NCBI GenBank assembly: GCA_947561585.1 | Contig: CANNZV010001054.1 | Coordinates: forward strand, 62,001-126,000 | From: Caprella mutica | Lineage: Eukaryota; Arthropoda; Malacostraca; Amphipoda; Caprellidae | Direction: 5' to 3' | DNA length: 64,000 nucleotides | Part shown: positions 48,236 to 61,220 of the stretch, in pieces | Layout: every line of letters begins with the position of its first letter | Position numbering within the stretch: position 1 is the first letter of the stretch | Position numbers and translations under genes: made by a program | The notes under the pieces: model-generated | Told to the model about the DNA's origin: nothing | What the model saw: only the letters and a program-made list of their open reading frames with translations | Databases searched by the model: none

Positions 48236-48838
48236 TAGATGGTTGACTGCATATGGTTAACAGTTACCATATCTCATTACAACCATCATAACCCATATGG
48301 TTAACAGTTACCATAACTCAGTACAACCATCATAACCCATATGGTTAACAGTTACCATAACTCAGTACAACCATCATAACCCATATGGTTAACAGTTACC
48401 ATAACTCAGTAGCAACCATCATAACCCATATGGTTAACAGTTACCATAACTCAGTACAACCATCATAACCCATATGGTTAACAGTTACCATAACTCAGTA
48501 CAACCATCATAACCCATATGGTTAACAGTTACCATAACTCAGTACAACCATCATAACCCATATGGTTAACAGTTACCATAACTCAGTAGCAACCATCATA
48601 ACCCATATGGTTAACAGTTACCATAACTCAGTAGCAACCATCATAACCCATATGGTCAACAGTTACCATAACTCAGTAGCAACCATCATAACCCATATGG
48701 TCAACAGTTACCATAACTCAGTAGCAACCATCATAACCCATATGGTCAACAGTTACCATAACTCAGTACAACCATCATAACCCATATGGTTAACAGTTAC
48801 CATATCTCAGTAGCAACTCTAATAACCCGGATGGTTGA
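48236..48838. repeat. 44/45-bp minisatellite (~13 copies)
   Basis: Unit contains ACCCATATGGTTAACAGTTA and CCATAACTCAGTACAACCAT. Variants: AGTACAACC (44 bp) or AGTAGCAACC (45 bp), and GGTTAAC or GGTCAAC, the latter clustered in later copies. Confidence 0.95.
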
Positions 48839-48940
48839 AAGCAAAGAAAACACCAAACGTTCGTGAGTCCAAAGGGACAATCCCCCCCAAGAACGATCCA
48901 CTCTCCTAACCTTTATAAAAAGATAAGGAAAACGAACACT

Positions 48941-49083
48941 GGGGTAAGCAACGAGTTATTGGTCACTTACACATCTACGAAAAATATATGTAAATTAAAA
49001 TAATGAGTTAAATAATAATATATATATTTTCCTATATGATCGAATATGTGGAACCGTTCGATAGTTTGGAACTTACCCTATTT
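48941..49083. mobile_element. MITE family B copy
   Basis: Left arm GGGTAAGCAACGAGTTATTG, right arm GTTCGATAGTTTGGAACTTA followed by CCCTA. Diverged. Confidence 0.7.
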
Positions 49084-49130
49084 GGTGGTATATAAACGCA
49101 GAAAATTGTGTTAGAGAGGATATTTTCCCC

Positions 49131-49151
49131 CCTGGGGGGGGGGGGGGGGGG
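49131..49151. repeat. Poly-G run after poly-C
   Basis: CCCCCCC then T then 18 G: a short perfect C/G hairpin or quadruplex-prone tract. Run length in an assembly is often unreliable. Confidence 0.85.
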
Positions 49152-49254
49152 TTGTAAGTTTACGGTTTTTCTAGAAAATTCATCAAAACAAAGTACCGGT
49201 AGATGTAATTCAAAACAATGACAATAATATACCAATATGTTCACTGGCAACGGG

Positions 49255-50605
49255 TTACGAATGCCTAGATATATCTAGCCATTGCAGTACTCATAGATAT
49301 ATCTAGCCATTGCATTACTCATAGATATATCTAGCCATTGCAGTACTCATAGATATATCTAGCCATAGCATTACTCATAGATATATCTAGCCATTACAGT
49401 ACTCATAGATATATCTAGCCATTGCAGTACTCATAGATATTTCTAGCCATTACAGTACTCATAGATATATCTAGCCATTGCAGTACTCATAGATATATCT
49501 AGCCATTGCATTACTCATAGATATATCTAGCCATTACAGTACTCATAGATATATCTAGCCATTACAGTACTCATAGATATATCTAGCCATTGCAGTACTC
49601 ATAGATATATCTAGCCATTGCAGTACTCATAGATATATCTAGCCATTGCAGTACTCATAGATATATCTAGCCATTGCAGTACTCATAGATATATCTAGCC
49701 ATTACAGTACTCATAGATATATCTAGCCATTACAGTACTCATAGATATATCTAGCCATTACAGTACTCATAGATATATCTAGCCATTACAGTACTCATAG
49801 ATATATCTAGCCATTGCAGTACTCATAGATATATCTAGCCATTGCAGTACTCATAGATATATCTAGCCATTGCAGTACTCATAGATATATCTAGCCATTG
49901 CAGTACTCATAGATATATCTAGCCATTACAGTACTCATAGATATATCTAGCCATTACAGTACTCATAGATATATCTAGCCATTACAGTACTCATAGATAT
50001 ATCTAGCCATTACAGTACTCATAGATATATCTAGCCATTACAGTACTCAAAGATATATCTAGCCATTACAGTACTCATAGATATATCTAGCCATTGCAGT
50101 ACTCATAGATATATCTAGCCATTGCAGTACTCATAGATATATCTAGCCATTGCAGTACTCATAGATATATCTAGCCATTGCAGTACTCATAGATATATCT
50201 AGCCATTACAGTACTCATAGATATATCTAGCCACTGCAGTACTCATAGATATATCTAGCCATTGCAGTACTCATAGATATATCTAGCCATTGCAGTACTC
50301 ATAGATATATCTAGCCATTGCAGTACTCATAGATATATCTAGCCATTGCAGTACTCATAGATATATCTAGCCATTACAGTACTCATAGATATATCTAGCC
50401 ATTACAGTACTCATAGATATATCTAGCCATTACAGTACTCATAGATATATCTAGCCACTGCAGTACTCATAGATATATCTAGCCATTGCAGTACTCATAG
50501 ATATATCTAGCAAATGCATTACTCATAGATATATCTAGCCATTACTCATAGATATATCTATAGCCACTGCATTACTCATAGATATATCTATCCGTTACTC
50601 AGGTA
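49255..50605. repeat. 28-bp minisatellite (~47 copies)
   Basis: Unit ATAGATATATCTAGCCATTG plus CAGTACTC. Each unit contains the perfect palindrome AGATATATCT overlapping CTAG. Copies alternate in runs between ATTGCAG and ATTACAG. The last units degenerate (50500-50605). Confidence 0.97.
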
Positions 50606-51683
50606 ATCACAAGTAATACCCTAGCTATGCACGGTATTTCCGTTTGTACGGATAGTTGTGACAGGTCTGCTAGAACGTACAGGGGACTTGTTACCAGGTG
50701 AAAAAAGTACAGACTGATTTACAGAACAACAAAGATACAAAAGAAGTCTTGGGAGAAAATGAGACATGATTTAACTTACGTTTTTTTGAATAAATTAATT
50801 CTTTAAAGGGAACAGTTCAGGTTTACGCCGTAAACGAATATTAAAATTATGAACGAGGAAGGATATGATATCAATAAGTTAAGATATATATCTATGCTAG
50901 ATAACAGTTTTCAGATAAAAGAGAGTTATAAAGTTTCTATATCTTTTGAATAATCATAATTTATTTAAATATCGGATATACGATAGAATAATTATCTAAC
51001 ACTATGATAAAGAATTACTTTACAGCGATTATTTTAAGTGCATAATTACCTTCACAGAATGTGGAAAGGTTATATTTTACACGGCATTTATACTTCCCTA
51101 TTTTAGGCACATTTTCAAGTTGATTAGCATTTTTCTGTGTGGGAGGAGACTGGTAATTCAGATACTAAAAATAGTATAATAACGTGTTCCATGCATTTTT
51201 TAGCGATGGTTAAGTCTAATCATTTTAGTAATGGTCATCCTTTTAATTAATTTTCAAAAGGATTCCTGGAATAACAATTAAGATACACTAATTAGGTACA
51301 TCTTGAATTGTTAATTCAAAATCTCTATATACCAATCATTATCACTAGCAGTCAATTTGACTGTTTCTTTGCCTAACGAACATTTGTCTCATAAATTAAT
51401 TTTTTGGATACTTAAATTTAAAAAATAAAGTAATCAACCAAAAATAAATTATTAGATATAAATGTTTGAAAAATAAAATAAAATAAAAAAATTAAAATGA
51501 TTTATTATTAATGTAGATGTTACTTTAAAATTTAAATTCAGATAGTATTCCCCACACATCACTCATTACCTCTGTTCTTACCCTAGTGGTTAAAAAGATA
51601 TTACCAGACTAGTGGGATACCAGACAAGGTTACCACTATTCACCACACTAGTCTCAACCACGTGTGATGTAAACACTTGCATC
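50606..51683. other. Intergenic, no gene seen
   Basis: AT-rich spacer between two large minisatellites. Nothing recognised. Confidence 0.4.
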
Positions 51684-53877
51684 CCCTGATGTGAATACCA
51701 TTGGGGATTAGAGACCTGATGTGAATACCATTGGGGATTAGAGACCTGATGTGAATACCATTGGGGATTAGAGACCTGATGTGAATACTATTGGGGATTA
51801 GAGACCTGATGTGAATACCATTGGGGATTGGTGACCTGATGTGAATACTATTGGGGATTAGTGACCTGATGTGAATACTAGTGGGGATTAGAGACCTGAT
51901 GTGAATACTATTGGGGATTAGAGACCTGATGTGAATACTATTGGGGATTAGAGTTTGATGTGAATACTATTGGGGATTAGAGACCTGATGTGAATACTAT
52001 TGGGTATTAGAGACCTGATGTGAATACTATTGGGGATTAGAGACCTGATGTGAATACTATTGGGGATTAGTGACCTGATGTGAATACTATTGGGGATTAG
52101 AGACCTGATGTGAATACCATTGGGGATTAGAGACCTGATGTGAATACTATTGGGGATTAGTGACCTGATGTGAATACTATTGGGGATTAGAGACCTGATG
52201 TGAATACTAGTGGGGATTAGTGACCTGATGTGAATACTATTGGGGATTAGTGACCTGATGTGAATACTATTGGGGATTAGTGACCTGATGTGAAAACTAT
52301 TGGGGATTAGAGACCTGATGTGAATACTATTGGGGATTAGTGACCTGATGTGAATACTATTGGGGATTAGTGACCTGATGTGAATACTATTGGGGATTAG
52401 TGACCTGATGTGAATACTATTGGGGATTAGAGACCTGATGTGAATACTAGTGGGGATTAGAGACCTGATGTGAATACTATTGGGGATTAGTGACCTGATG
52501 TGAATACTAGTGGGGATTAGTGACCTGATGTGAATACTATTGGGGATTAGTGACCTGATGTGAATACTATTGGGGATTAGTGACCTGATGTGAATACTAT
52601 TGGGGATTAGAGACCTGATTTGAATACCATTGGGGATTAGAGACCTGATGTGAATACCATTGGGGATTAGAGACCTGATGTGAATACTATTGGGGATTAG
52701 TGACCTGATGTGAATACTATTGGGGATTAGTGACCTGATGTGAATACTATTGGGGATTAGTGACCTGATGTGAATACTATTGGGGATTAGAGACCTGATG
52801 TGAAAACTATTGGGGATTAGAGACCTGATGTGAAAACTATTGGGGATTAGAGACCTGATGTGAAAACTATTGGGGATTAGAGACCTGATGTGAAAACTAT
52901 TGGGGATTAGAGACCTGATGTGAAAACTATTGGGGATTAGAGACCTGATGTGAAAACTATTGGGGATTAGTGACCTGATGTGAAAACTATTGGGGATTAG
53001 AGACCTGATGTGAATACTATTGGGGATTAGAGACCTGATGTGAAAACTATTGGGGATTAGAGACCTGATGTGAAAACTATTGGGGATTAGAGACCTGATG
53101 TGAAAACTATTGGGGATTAGAGACCTGATGTGAAAACTATTGGGGATTAGAGACCTGATGTGAAAACTATTGGGGATTAGAGACCTGATGTGAAAACTAT
53201 TGGGGATTAGAGACCTGATGTGAAAACTATTGGGGATTAGAGACCTGATGTGAAAACTATTGGGGATTAGTGACCTGATGTGAAAACTATTGGGGATTAG
53301 AGACCTGATGTGAATACTATTGGGGATTAGAGACCTGATGTGAAAACTATTGGGGATTAGAGACCTGATGTGAAAACTATTGGGGATTAGTGACCTGATG
53401 TGAAAACTATTGGGGATTAGAGACCTGATGTGAAAACTATTGGGGATTAGTGACCTGATGTGAATACTATTGGGGATTAGAGACCTGATGTGAAAACTAT
53501 TGGGGATTAGAGACCTGATGTGAAAACTATTGGGGATTAGTGACCTGATGTGAAAACTATTGGGGATTAGAGACCTGATGTGAAAACTATTGGGGATTAG
53601 AGACCTGATGTGAAAACTATTGGGGATTAGTGACCTGATGTGAAAACTATTGGGGATTAGAGACCTGATGTGAAAACTATTGGGGATTAGAGACCTGATG
53701 TGAAAACTATTGGGGATTAGTGACCTGATGTGAAAACTATTGGGGATTAGAGACCTGATGTGAATACTATTGGGGATTAGAGACCTGATGTGAAAACTAT
53801 TGGGGATTAGAGACCTGATGTGAATACTATTGGGGATTAGAGACCTGATGTGAATACTATTGGGGATTAGTGACTTA
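51684..53877. repeat. 30-bp minisatellite (~73 copies)
   Basis: Unit GACCTGATGTGAATACTATT plus GGGGATTAGA. Two sites vary in an almost binary way: GAATAC or GAAAAC, and TTAGAG or TTAGTG. GAATAC dominates before about 52800 and GAAAAC after it. The period is a multiple of three without stops on the minus strand, which creates a false 644-codon reading frame. Confidence 0.97.
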
Positions 53878-53946
53878 AACATTAACTACCATTTAGGAAC
53901 ATATTAATTTTTATTAATTTTTCACATTGATGATAACTAGATTAAA

Positions 53947-54115
53947 TAGGGTAAGTTACGAATTATCGGACAGTTCCACATTTTCTCTCATATAGAAAAT
54001 AAAAAATTTAACTCATTATTTTGAACCTCCAAACTATATTTTTTTTGTGAACTTTTTTATACATTTTTCTTATGTGATCGAAAACGGAGAACTGCCCGAT
54101 AATCCGAAACTTCCC
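53947..54115. mobile_element. MITE family B copy
   Basis: Left arm GGGTAAGTTACGAATTATCG, right arm CCCGATAATCCGAAACTTCC. Diverged; no palindromic core. Confidence 0.75.
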
Positions 54116-54340
54116 CACTTCCCCTTACTAAATCTACCCAATGCGGCAGGGTTGGTTAGCACATTCTTAGGAAGGTCACAACTGACCCGGTCAAGTGAGT
54201 TAGCGGTCAGAGGGTTAGGCAACACAGCTACTGGCGCCATGAACTGCCAATTAGAACACCGTGAGAGATGAATGTGATGAGGTAGATAAACAATATGGAA
54301 CACAGGAGAAAAAGAGATGATTAAATAACATCAGGAACAG
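54116..54340. other. Less AT-rich segment of unknown nature
   Basis: Short frames on both strands but no splice-supported exon. It could be an untranslated exon or an old element. Confidence 0.25.
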
Positions 54341-54349
54341 TTAATATTC

Positions 54350-54600
54350 TTTAAATTTTATTACGGGTTTAACGTCTGCTTTAGCCATATTGCTGATGTT
54401 AAAAGGATATTGAAAAACAAGGGACTGGAAGAAGCAGTCAGAAATGAAAGTGGTTCAATGAACAACGTCACCTACCACCATCAGTGACAATGCTCATGGA
54501 TGCAGAAAAGCTACTCCGTGAATGCAGTCACTTACCAAGGAATGTGACAAAACGGGACACAAGCACCGGTGACTGCACTCAGGGATGGAAGAGGAAAATG
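54350..54600. repeat. SINE-like repeat, minus orientation
   Basis: Complement of parts of 56050-56255 (GGGTTTAACGTCTGC ... CATGGATGCAGAAAAGCTAC). Same family as 9078 and 32950. Confidence 0.55.
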
Positions 54601-55246
54601 AAGAGGTGATAGTAAATGAAGCCTACGAGTCTACCTAACACAAAATCTAAGACCTCGTAGTTGAAGAGCATAACCCTAGCGCTATCCTCTAAAACTGCAA
54701 GTAACGTTAAAAAATAATAAACAATTCAGGTACATTAAAGAAATAAAAGAAACGTATAGTACAACCTCTCCTAAATTAGTAATTAACTGTCAGATTTCCA
54801 TTTATTGCTTCATATCTCGACACAATCTGGGAATTCCGATATCCTCAAACTGGATTGGAAAAATGCATGAATGGGACATAAGGAGGTGTAAGACGGTGAC
54901 CTTAAAGGTCAAAGGGGGTTAATAACTACAGAAGATGACCTTAGAGGTCGAATGGAAGCTGCTAAATACAAATAATGATTTAAATAGAGTAAATTGTAGC
55001 TAATATTGATGATTAAAGTAGGTACCAGACTAAAATCTGGTGAAAGTTCATATGAATAATTATCGATCACATAAAACTATCGAATTGACATAAATAACAT
55101 CGATAGAGGAAGAAAAATCACACGTTGATGAAAAAGGTATATCTGTAACAACCGTTTTAGTAACGTCTAAAAATTCAGAGCATCTTACATTTGTTAACCA
55201 AAAGGGTTTAACAGACAATTTCGAGAAGTCATGCTACAAACATAGT
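54601..55246. other. Intergenic, no gene seen
   Basis: Nothing recognised apart from a short repeated phrase GACCTTA(A/G)AGGTC near 54900-54950. Confidence 0.35.
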
Positions 55247-55367
55247 GTAGGTTACGAATTATCAGTCAGTTTCACATCTTCGGTCATACAAGAAAAAAAA
55301 AATATAATCATTTTTTCTTATATGACCGAAGATGTGAAACTGACCGTTCATTCGTAATTCACCCTCC
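55247..55367. mobile_element. MITE family B, short copy
   Basis: Arms GGTTACGAATTATCAGTCAG and the complement at the right end, with CATCTTCGGTCATA inside. Loop is only about 20 bases. Confidence 0.85.
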
Positions 55368-55727
55368 CTATTTACATAATTTAAATGGTAATGGTGAATA
55401 TATAAATCCATTAGCTGGCAAATTGTAGCAATAATTCAAAAAGCGTGAGGAAAGTCTTCTTTAAAATACATGTAGCTACCATTCCTGTTTTAAAATGACC
55501 TCATCCACGGATTTATGTATTAGATACATTAGTACCATTCATTGGATATGAAATAGCATAGACTAACTTGTTTAGCAATTTAGTAAGGCACCATTGGAGA
55601 GCATCACGACTGAGGTCTATAAATAGCGTTGACGAAATCACCATAGAACCAACCACTATGGACTAGAGTAACTATAGCAACAATGGCTATAGTATAGTGT
55701 ATAACCCCAATTGGTAAGCGGAACCTT
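55368..55727. other. Intergenic, no gene seen
   Basis: Nothing recognised. Confidence 0.35.
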
Positions 55728-55876
55728 AGGGTATAAGTTACGAATTATCGGTCAGTTTCACATCTTCTGTCATTTAAAAAAATATATATATTAATGATTA
55801 TATTTTAAATATAGTTTTTTCATATTTGACCGAAGATGTGAAACCGTCCGTTAATTCGTAACTTACCCTACACCTG
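55728..55876. mobile_element. MITE family B copy
   Basis: Arms AAGTTACGAATTATCGGTCA and GTTAATTCGTAACTTACCC, TA-flanked. Confidence 0.85.
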
Positions 55877-56255
55877 CAATTCATAATCTACTCAATCTCA
55901 AATACCCCTTAGCAGTGTGAGTTCCTTTATCTTTTTCCATTACCTCGGAATGATGATTTGCGGTTAGTAAAGAGCAGTGGGGAGAATAATCGCACAGGGG
56001 TACGTTGCTCATCATTTTAGAAACACGTGTAAATTCTGCATGTACGGTGGGAGAGGTTATCAGGTATAAGGGGTAGGGGGCAGTCACGGAGTAGCTTTTC
56101 TGCATCCATGGGTATTGTCTCTGACGGTGGGAGGTGACTTTGTTCAAGTCACTTTCTTTTCGGACAGTTTCTTCCAGTCCTTTGTATTTAATTTCCTTTT
56201 GATGTCAGCGATATGGCCTTTGGTTCCGAAGCAGACGTTAAACCCCCTAATAAAT
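55877..56255. repeat. SINE-like repeat, longest copy
   Basis: Contains the 33-base block identical to 9123-9155, and upstream parts matching the complement of 54430-54560. A short minus-strand frame here (QRQYPWMQKSYSVTAPYPL) is repeat-derived or a fragment of an untranslated region. Confidence 0.55.
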
Positions 56256-57064
56256 CAATTAATTAATGGGTAGGAGAGACAAAACTAAACATACTAATTT
56301 GCAGTACAGAGAGGGAATCCCTTCAGCGTCTTCTCAAACTCGGAAGAATTTTTTTAAGAGGGTTGGGTCCACCATTTCAGGGAACTTAATAATTAAATGT
56401 AACACTGAAAAGTACCACTATCTAGCTAATTCTTCTATATCACATTTAATTATCAATTACTTGTTAAGTAGTATATTATATACATGTATATTGTATGTAT
56501 TTTATGTAGTCACTGTTAAATACTATTCTGTTATAAATTTTTTTTTATCATCAACAATGGGTGTTTTATACTTTTATATTGCATAATATACATAAAATAC
56601 AAACATTATAAATATAATACAAAATAAAGCATTTCGTGGACGAAATGTCCGTGCATGGTAAATTCAGTATTGGTAATACTGTTACATCAATATAAGGAGT
56701 AATTTTATTCAATACGAATACATTGATATAAGTTGATTTAGTAATTTCAATACACGTACAATTATCAAAGCCCCTTTCTGCAAACACCATAATGGCGTCA
56801 GAGACAATAGATCAGTCTTTACTTTTCACCCACGTCATAACGCGGGGTACCACCCACTGCATGTACTAACCCTTGCTATGAGTAATAAAACATGAGTGAT
56901 AAAACAGTCTGAAATGGTGTTAGACACACTGAGTGCAGGCAGCAACCTGTTCTGATTTGGAGTCCTAGGGCTTGGTACAAGAAAAACAGAATGCAGTGAT
57001 TTGGAGCAAAATTATACACTGTGGAATATTGAAGATATGCTGTGTCTGGTAGAGTGCATGCGTC
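56256..57064. other. Intergenic, no gene seen
   Basis: AT-rich, with short frames but no exon support. Confidence 0.35.
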
Positions 57065-57985
57065 ACACTGGGAAACACTAGTGAAATACTGGGGAAAAAC
57101 TAGTGAAATACTGTGGAAAAACTAGGGAAAAACTAATGAAATACTGTGGAAAAACTAGTGAAATACTGTGGAAAAACTAGGGAAATACTGTGGAAAAACT
57201 AATGAAATACTGTGGAAAAACTAGGGAAAAACTAATGAAATACTGTGGAAAAACTAGGGAAAAACTAATGAAATACTGTGGAAAAACTAGGGAAAAACTA
57301 ATGAAATACTGTGGAAAAACTAGTGAAATACTGTGGAAAAACTAATGAAATACTGTGGAAAAACTAGGGAAAAACTAATGAAATACTGTGGAAAAACTAG
57401 GGAAACACTAGTGAAATACTGTGGAAAAACTAGGGAAAAACTAATGAAATACTGTGGAAAAACTAGGGAAAAACTAATGAAATACTGTGGAAAAACTAGG
57501 GAAAAACTAATGAAATACTGTGGAAAAACTAGGGAAAAACTAATGAAATACTGTGGAAAAACTAGGGAAATACTGTGGAAAAACTAATGAAATACTGTGG
57601 AAAAACTAGGGAAAAACTAATGAAATACTGTGGAAAAACTAGGGAAACACTAGTGAAATACTGTGGAAAAACTAGGGAAAAACTAATGAAATACTGTGGA
57701 AAAACTAGTGAAATACTGTGGAAAAACTAGTGAAATACTGTGGAAAAACTAGGGAAATACTGTGGAAAAACTAATGAAATACTGTGGAAAAACTAGGGAA
57801 AAACTAATGAAATACTGTGGAAAAACTAGGGAAAAACTAATGAAATACTGTGGAAAAACTAGGGAAAAACTAATGAAATACTGTGGAAAAACTAGTGAAA
57901 TACTGTGGAAAAACTAGTGAAATACTGTAGAAAAACTAGTGAAATACTGTGGAAAAACTAGTGAAATACTATGGAAATATTGTAT
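57065..57985. repeat. Minisatellite built from 11-bp modules
   Basis: About 83 modules of exactly 11 bases, mainly four types: ACTGTGGAAAA, ACTAGGGAAAA, ACTAATGAAAT and ACTAGTGAAAT. They follow each other in changing order, most often as a 33-base triplet (ACTAGGG, ACTAATG, ACTGTGG types), mixed with 22-base pairs. All modules share ACT at the start and GAAA near the end. Confidence 0.95.
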
Positions 57986-58082
57986 AAAAGTGGCATTATT
58001 CTATGTATATAAAAAATAGAAATATTCTGTGGATAAGTAACCCTTTGTGTAAAATCAGTGAGACATCACAAGATTAGTATTT

Positions 58083-58186
58083 TCATAACCAGTGTCTATA
58101 ACCAGTGTCTATAACCAGTGTCTATAACCAGTGTCTATAACCAGTGTCTATAACCAGTGTCTATATCCAGTGTCTATAACCAGTGT
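58083..58186. repeat. 13-bp tandem repeat (~8 copies)
   Basis: Unit CAGTGTCTATAAC, almost perfect (one copy with TATATC). Confidence 0.95.
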
Positions 58187-58265
58187 TTGGGGGAACGTTC
58201 GCTGTAAGGAAAAAACTTAAACTTCATGTTCACTTATTCAGAGGAAAATGAACATACGTATATAC

Positions 58266-59450
58266 TAAAATATGTGATTGAAAAGTGATCTTTGACAGTG
58301 TTCTTTGACAGTGTTCTCTGACAGTGTTCTCTGACAGTGTTCTCTGACAGTGTTCTTTGACAGTGTTCTTTGACAGTGTTCTTTGACAGTGTTCTTTGAA
58401 AGTGTTATTTGACAGTGTTCTTTGACAGTGTTCTTTGACAGTGTTCTTTGAAAGTGTTATTTGACAGTGTTCTTTGACAGTGTTCTTTGACAGTGTTATT
58501 TGACAGTGTTATTTGACAGTGTTCTTCGACAGTGTTCTTTGACAGTGTTCTTTGACAGTGTTCTTTGGCAGTATTCTTTGACAGTGTTCTTTGACAGTGT
58601 TCTTTGACAGTGTTCTTCGACAGTGTTCTTCGACAGTGTTCTTCGACAGTGTTCTTTGACAGTGTTATTTGACAGTGTTATTTGACAGTGTTCTTCGACA
58701 GTGTTCTTTGACAGTGTTCTTTGACAGTGTTCTTTGGCAGTATTCTTTGACAGTGTTCTTTGACAGTGTTCTTTGACAGTGTTCTTCGACAGTGTTCTTC
58801 GACAGTGTTCTTCGACAGTGTTCTTTGACAGTGTTCTTTGACAGTGTTCTTTGACAGTGTTCTTTGACAGTGTTCTTTGGCAGTGTTCTTTGACAGTGTT
58901 CTTCGACAGTGTTCTTTGGCAGTGTTCTTTGACAGTGTTCTTCGACAGTGTTCTTTGGCAGTATTCTTTGACAGTGTTCTTTGACAGTGTTCTTCGACAG
59001 TGTTCTTTGACAGTGTTCTTTGACAGTGTTCTTTGACAGTGTTCTTCGACAGTGTTCTTTGACAGTGTTCTTTGACAGTGTTCTTTGGCAGTGTTCTTTG
59101 GCAGTAATCTTTGACAGTGTTCTTCGACAGTGTTCTTTGGCAGTATTCTTTGACAGTATTCTTTGACAGTGTTCTTTGACAGTGTTCTTTGACAGTGTTC
59201 TTTGACAGTGTTCTTTGAAAGTGTTCTTCGACAGTGTTCTTTGACAGTGTTCTTCGACAGTGTTCTTCAACAGTGTTCTTCGACAGTGGTCATTGACAGT
59301 GTTCTTTGACAGTGTCCTTCAACAGTGTTCTTTGACAGTGTTCTTCGATAGTGTTCTTCGATAGTGTTCTTTGATAGTGTTCTTCGACAGTGTTCTTCGA
59401 CAGTGTTCTTCGACAGTGTTCTCCGACAGTGTTCTTCGACAATATCGCAG
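58266..59450. repeat. 13-bp minisatellite (~90 copies)
   Basis: Unit CAGTGTTCTTTGA with variants TTCGA, TTGGC, TTGAAA, GTTATT and GTATTC. Same period and same CAGTGT start as the neighbouring small array at 58083. Because 3 x 13 = 39 is a codon multiple, it creates a false 201-codon frame on the minus strand. Confidence 0.95.
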
Positions 59451-59455
59451 TCCGG

Positions 59456-60340
59456 TATCCATCACAACAATAAAGAATGATTCAATAATCAGAAAGGAAA
59501 ATATATTATGTACTTATGTTTTTATATACATTCCTTATTGTAAATGGCCAACAAAATTATTTATTGAGTTTTAATTATCACAAAAAAATGATATGTATAG
59601 TAGGCTATATTTACATATACAATATCATTATTTCGATATACTAATTGTAACAGGGGGAGAAATTGTTTCTATCTAGAACCTATAGAGAATATTACTTTAA
59701 AGTAATATATGGGAAATGAATTCAACAGTTGATATTATACAATAGACTGTCAATTAATTGCCACGAAACGAGATCATTATTCAGGCTGAATTGAAGTCTC
59801 CAGCCATGAAGTTAACTTAACTACTGGACCTAAACGTTAAAAGGTACTGTGATGTTGGAACACCATCAATTGAGTAAGTTTAATTAATTGACTAGATAAG
59901 AATAATAAACTTCTTCATTAAATAATAATATAAATTCAGTTCAATATATATTAATAATAATTTACTGCATTAAATAATAATTTACTTCTATAGGCACATC
60001 ATAATTATTAGAGATGAATGAATATTTTATTAATTTGCAACAATAATTAAGAACGGGTTTACTAGTTAAATTCCGGTAAAATTTGTGTACTTTTGAGGGG
60101 AACAAAAGTCACTGATTTGAACTTCTTCTTCATTACGCACGAGTTGAGAAAAGAAAAAGAAGAAAACGTCCGGTGGGATTACCCGTACAGTGTGCTCTCA
60201 TTCTGCTCTCACTGAGATGATCTCTGCTCTCACTGGAGATGCTCTCTGCTCTCATCTCACAGTTTCTTCTCTCAATTTTCCTAAATCTTCACAACATCGA
60301 AAATTTCTTCTCTCGTGACGAATGCAAACGCTTTATCACT
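59456..60340. other. Intergenic, no gene seen
   Basis: AT-rich; a short CTCTCTGCTCTCA(C/T)-type duplication lies near 60200-60255. No exon supported. Confidence 0.35.
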
Positions 60341-60345
60341 GCAGG

Positions 60346-60413
60346 TTATTTTCCGGTACGTTTCATGCCTTCAAAAGCGTTTTTTCCGGTACGTTTCATG
60401 CCTTCAAAAGCGT
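60346..60413. repeat. 33-bp direct duplication
   Basis: Two adjacent copies of TTTTCCGGTACGTTTCATGC followed by CTTCAAAAGCG. Confidence 0.95.
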
Positions 60414-60619
60414 TTGATGTTAATTTCAGAGAATTGTTGTCACTTTTTTGATGGTTGTAAATCGTGACGTACGGTTGTGTCATAATGTTGTTCTAATGTT
60501 GTCATAATGTTGTTATTTAAGTGTCTTAGAGGTGTTTTGAACTTGGAAGCAAAATAAAATTTATTTCAATGTTAAGGTTATTCTATATTAACTGACATTA
60601 AAGTGACAATAGAGGTATA

Positions 60620-61014
60620 TCAAATACTATAAAATAACTAAAACACTATAAAATAACTAAAACACTATAAAATAACTAAAACACTATAAAATAACTAAAA
60701 CACTATAAAATAACTAAAATACTATAAAATAACTAAAATACTATAAAATAACTAAAACACTATAAAATAACTAAAATACTATAAAATAACTAAAATACTA
60801 TAAAATAACTAAAACACTATAAAATAACTAAAATACTATAAAATAACTAAAATACTATAAAATAACTAAAACACTATAAAATAACTAAAACACTATAAAA
60901 TAACTAAAACACTATAAAATAACTAAAATACTATAAAATAACTAAAACACTATAAAATAACTAAAACAATATAAAATAACTAAAACACTATAAAATAACT
61001 AAAACACTATAAAT
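60620..61014. repeat. 19-bp minisatellite (~20 copies)
   Basis: Unit ACTATAAAATAACTAAAAC, varying only between AAAAC and AAAAT at the last position. Confidence 0.97.
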
Positions 61015-61071
61015 ATAGTTCACTGTAAATAAAATTTTATTGAAAGTAAATAAATAAATAAAGGAATAAAA

Positions 61072-61220
61072 GGTTGGTTAGTTCCGAGTTATCGACAGCT
61101 TACACATTTTCGACCCTATAAAAACAATATAGGTATAATTTAAAATTTTGTTTAATTATACCATTTTCTTATATGACCGAAGATGTGGAACTGACCGATA
61201 ACTCAGAACTTAGCCTACCC
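61072..61220. mobile_element. MITE family B copy
   Basis: Left arm TTAGTTCCGAGTTATCGACA, right arm TGACCGATAACTCAGAACTT. No palindromic core. Confidence 0.8.

Noticed and set aside
49255..50605. CRISPR array
   Set aside because: Units are contiguous without unique spacers, no cas genes, and the DNA is animal nuclear DNA.
51948..53882. 644-codon reading frame on the minus strand
   Set aside because: It consists entirely of the 30-bp minisatellite (multiple of three, no stops). There is no non-repeat sequence, splice site or promoter.
58665..59270. 201-codon minus-strand frame with repeated KEHCQRTLSKNT
   Set aside because: Translation of the 13-bp array; three units make 39 bases, so the frame stays open by arithmetic.
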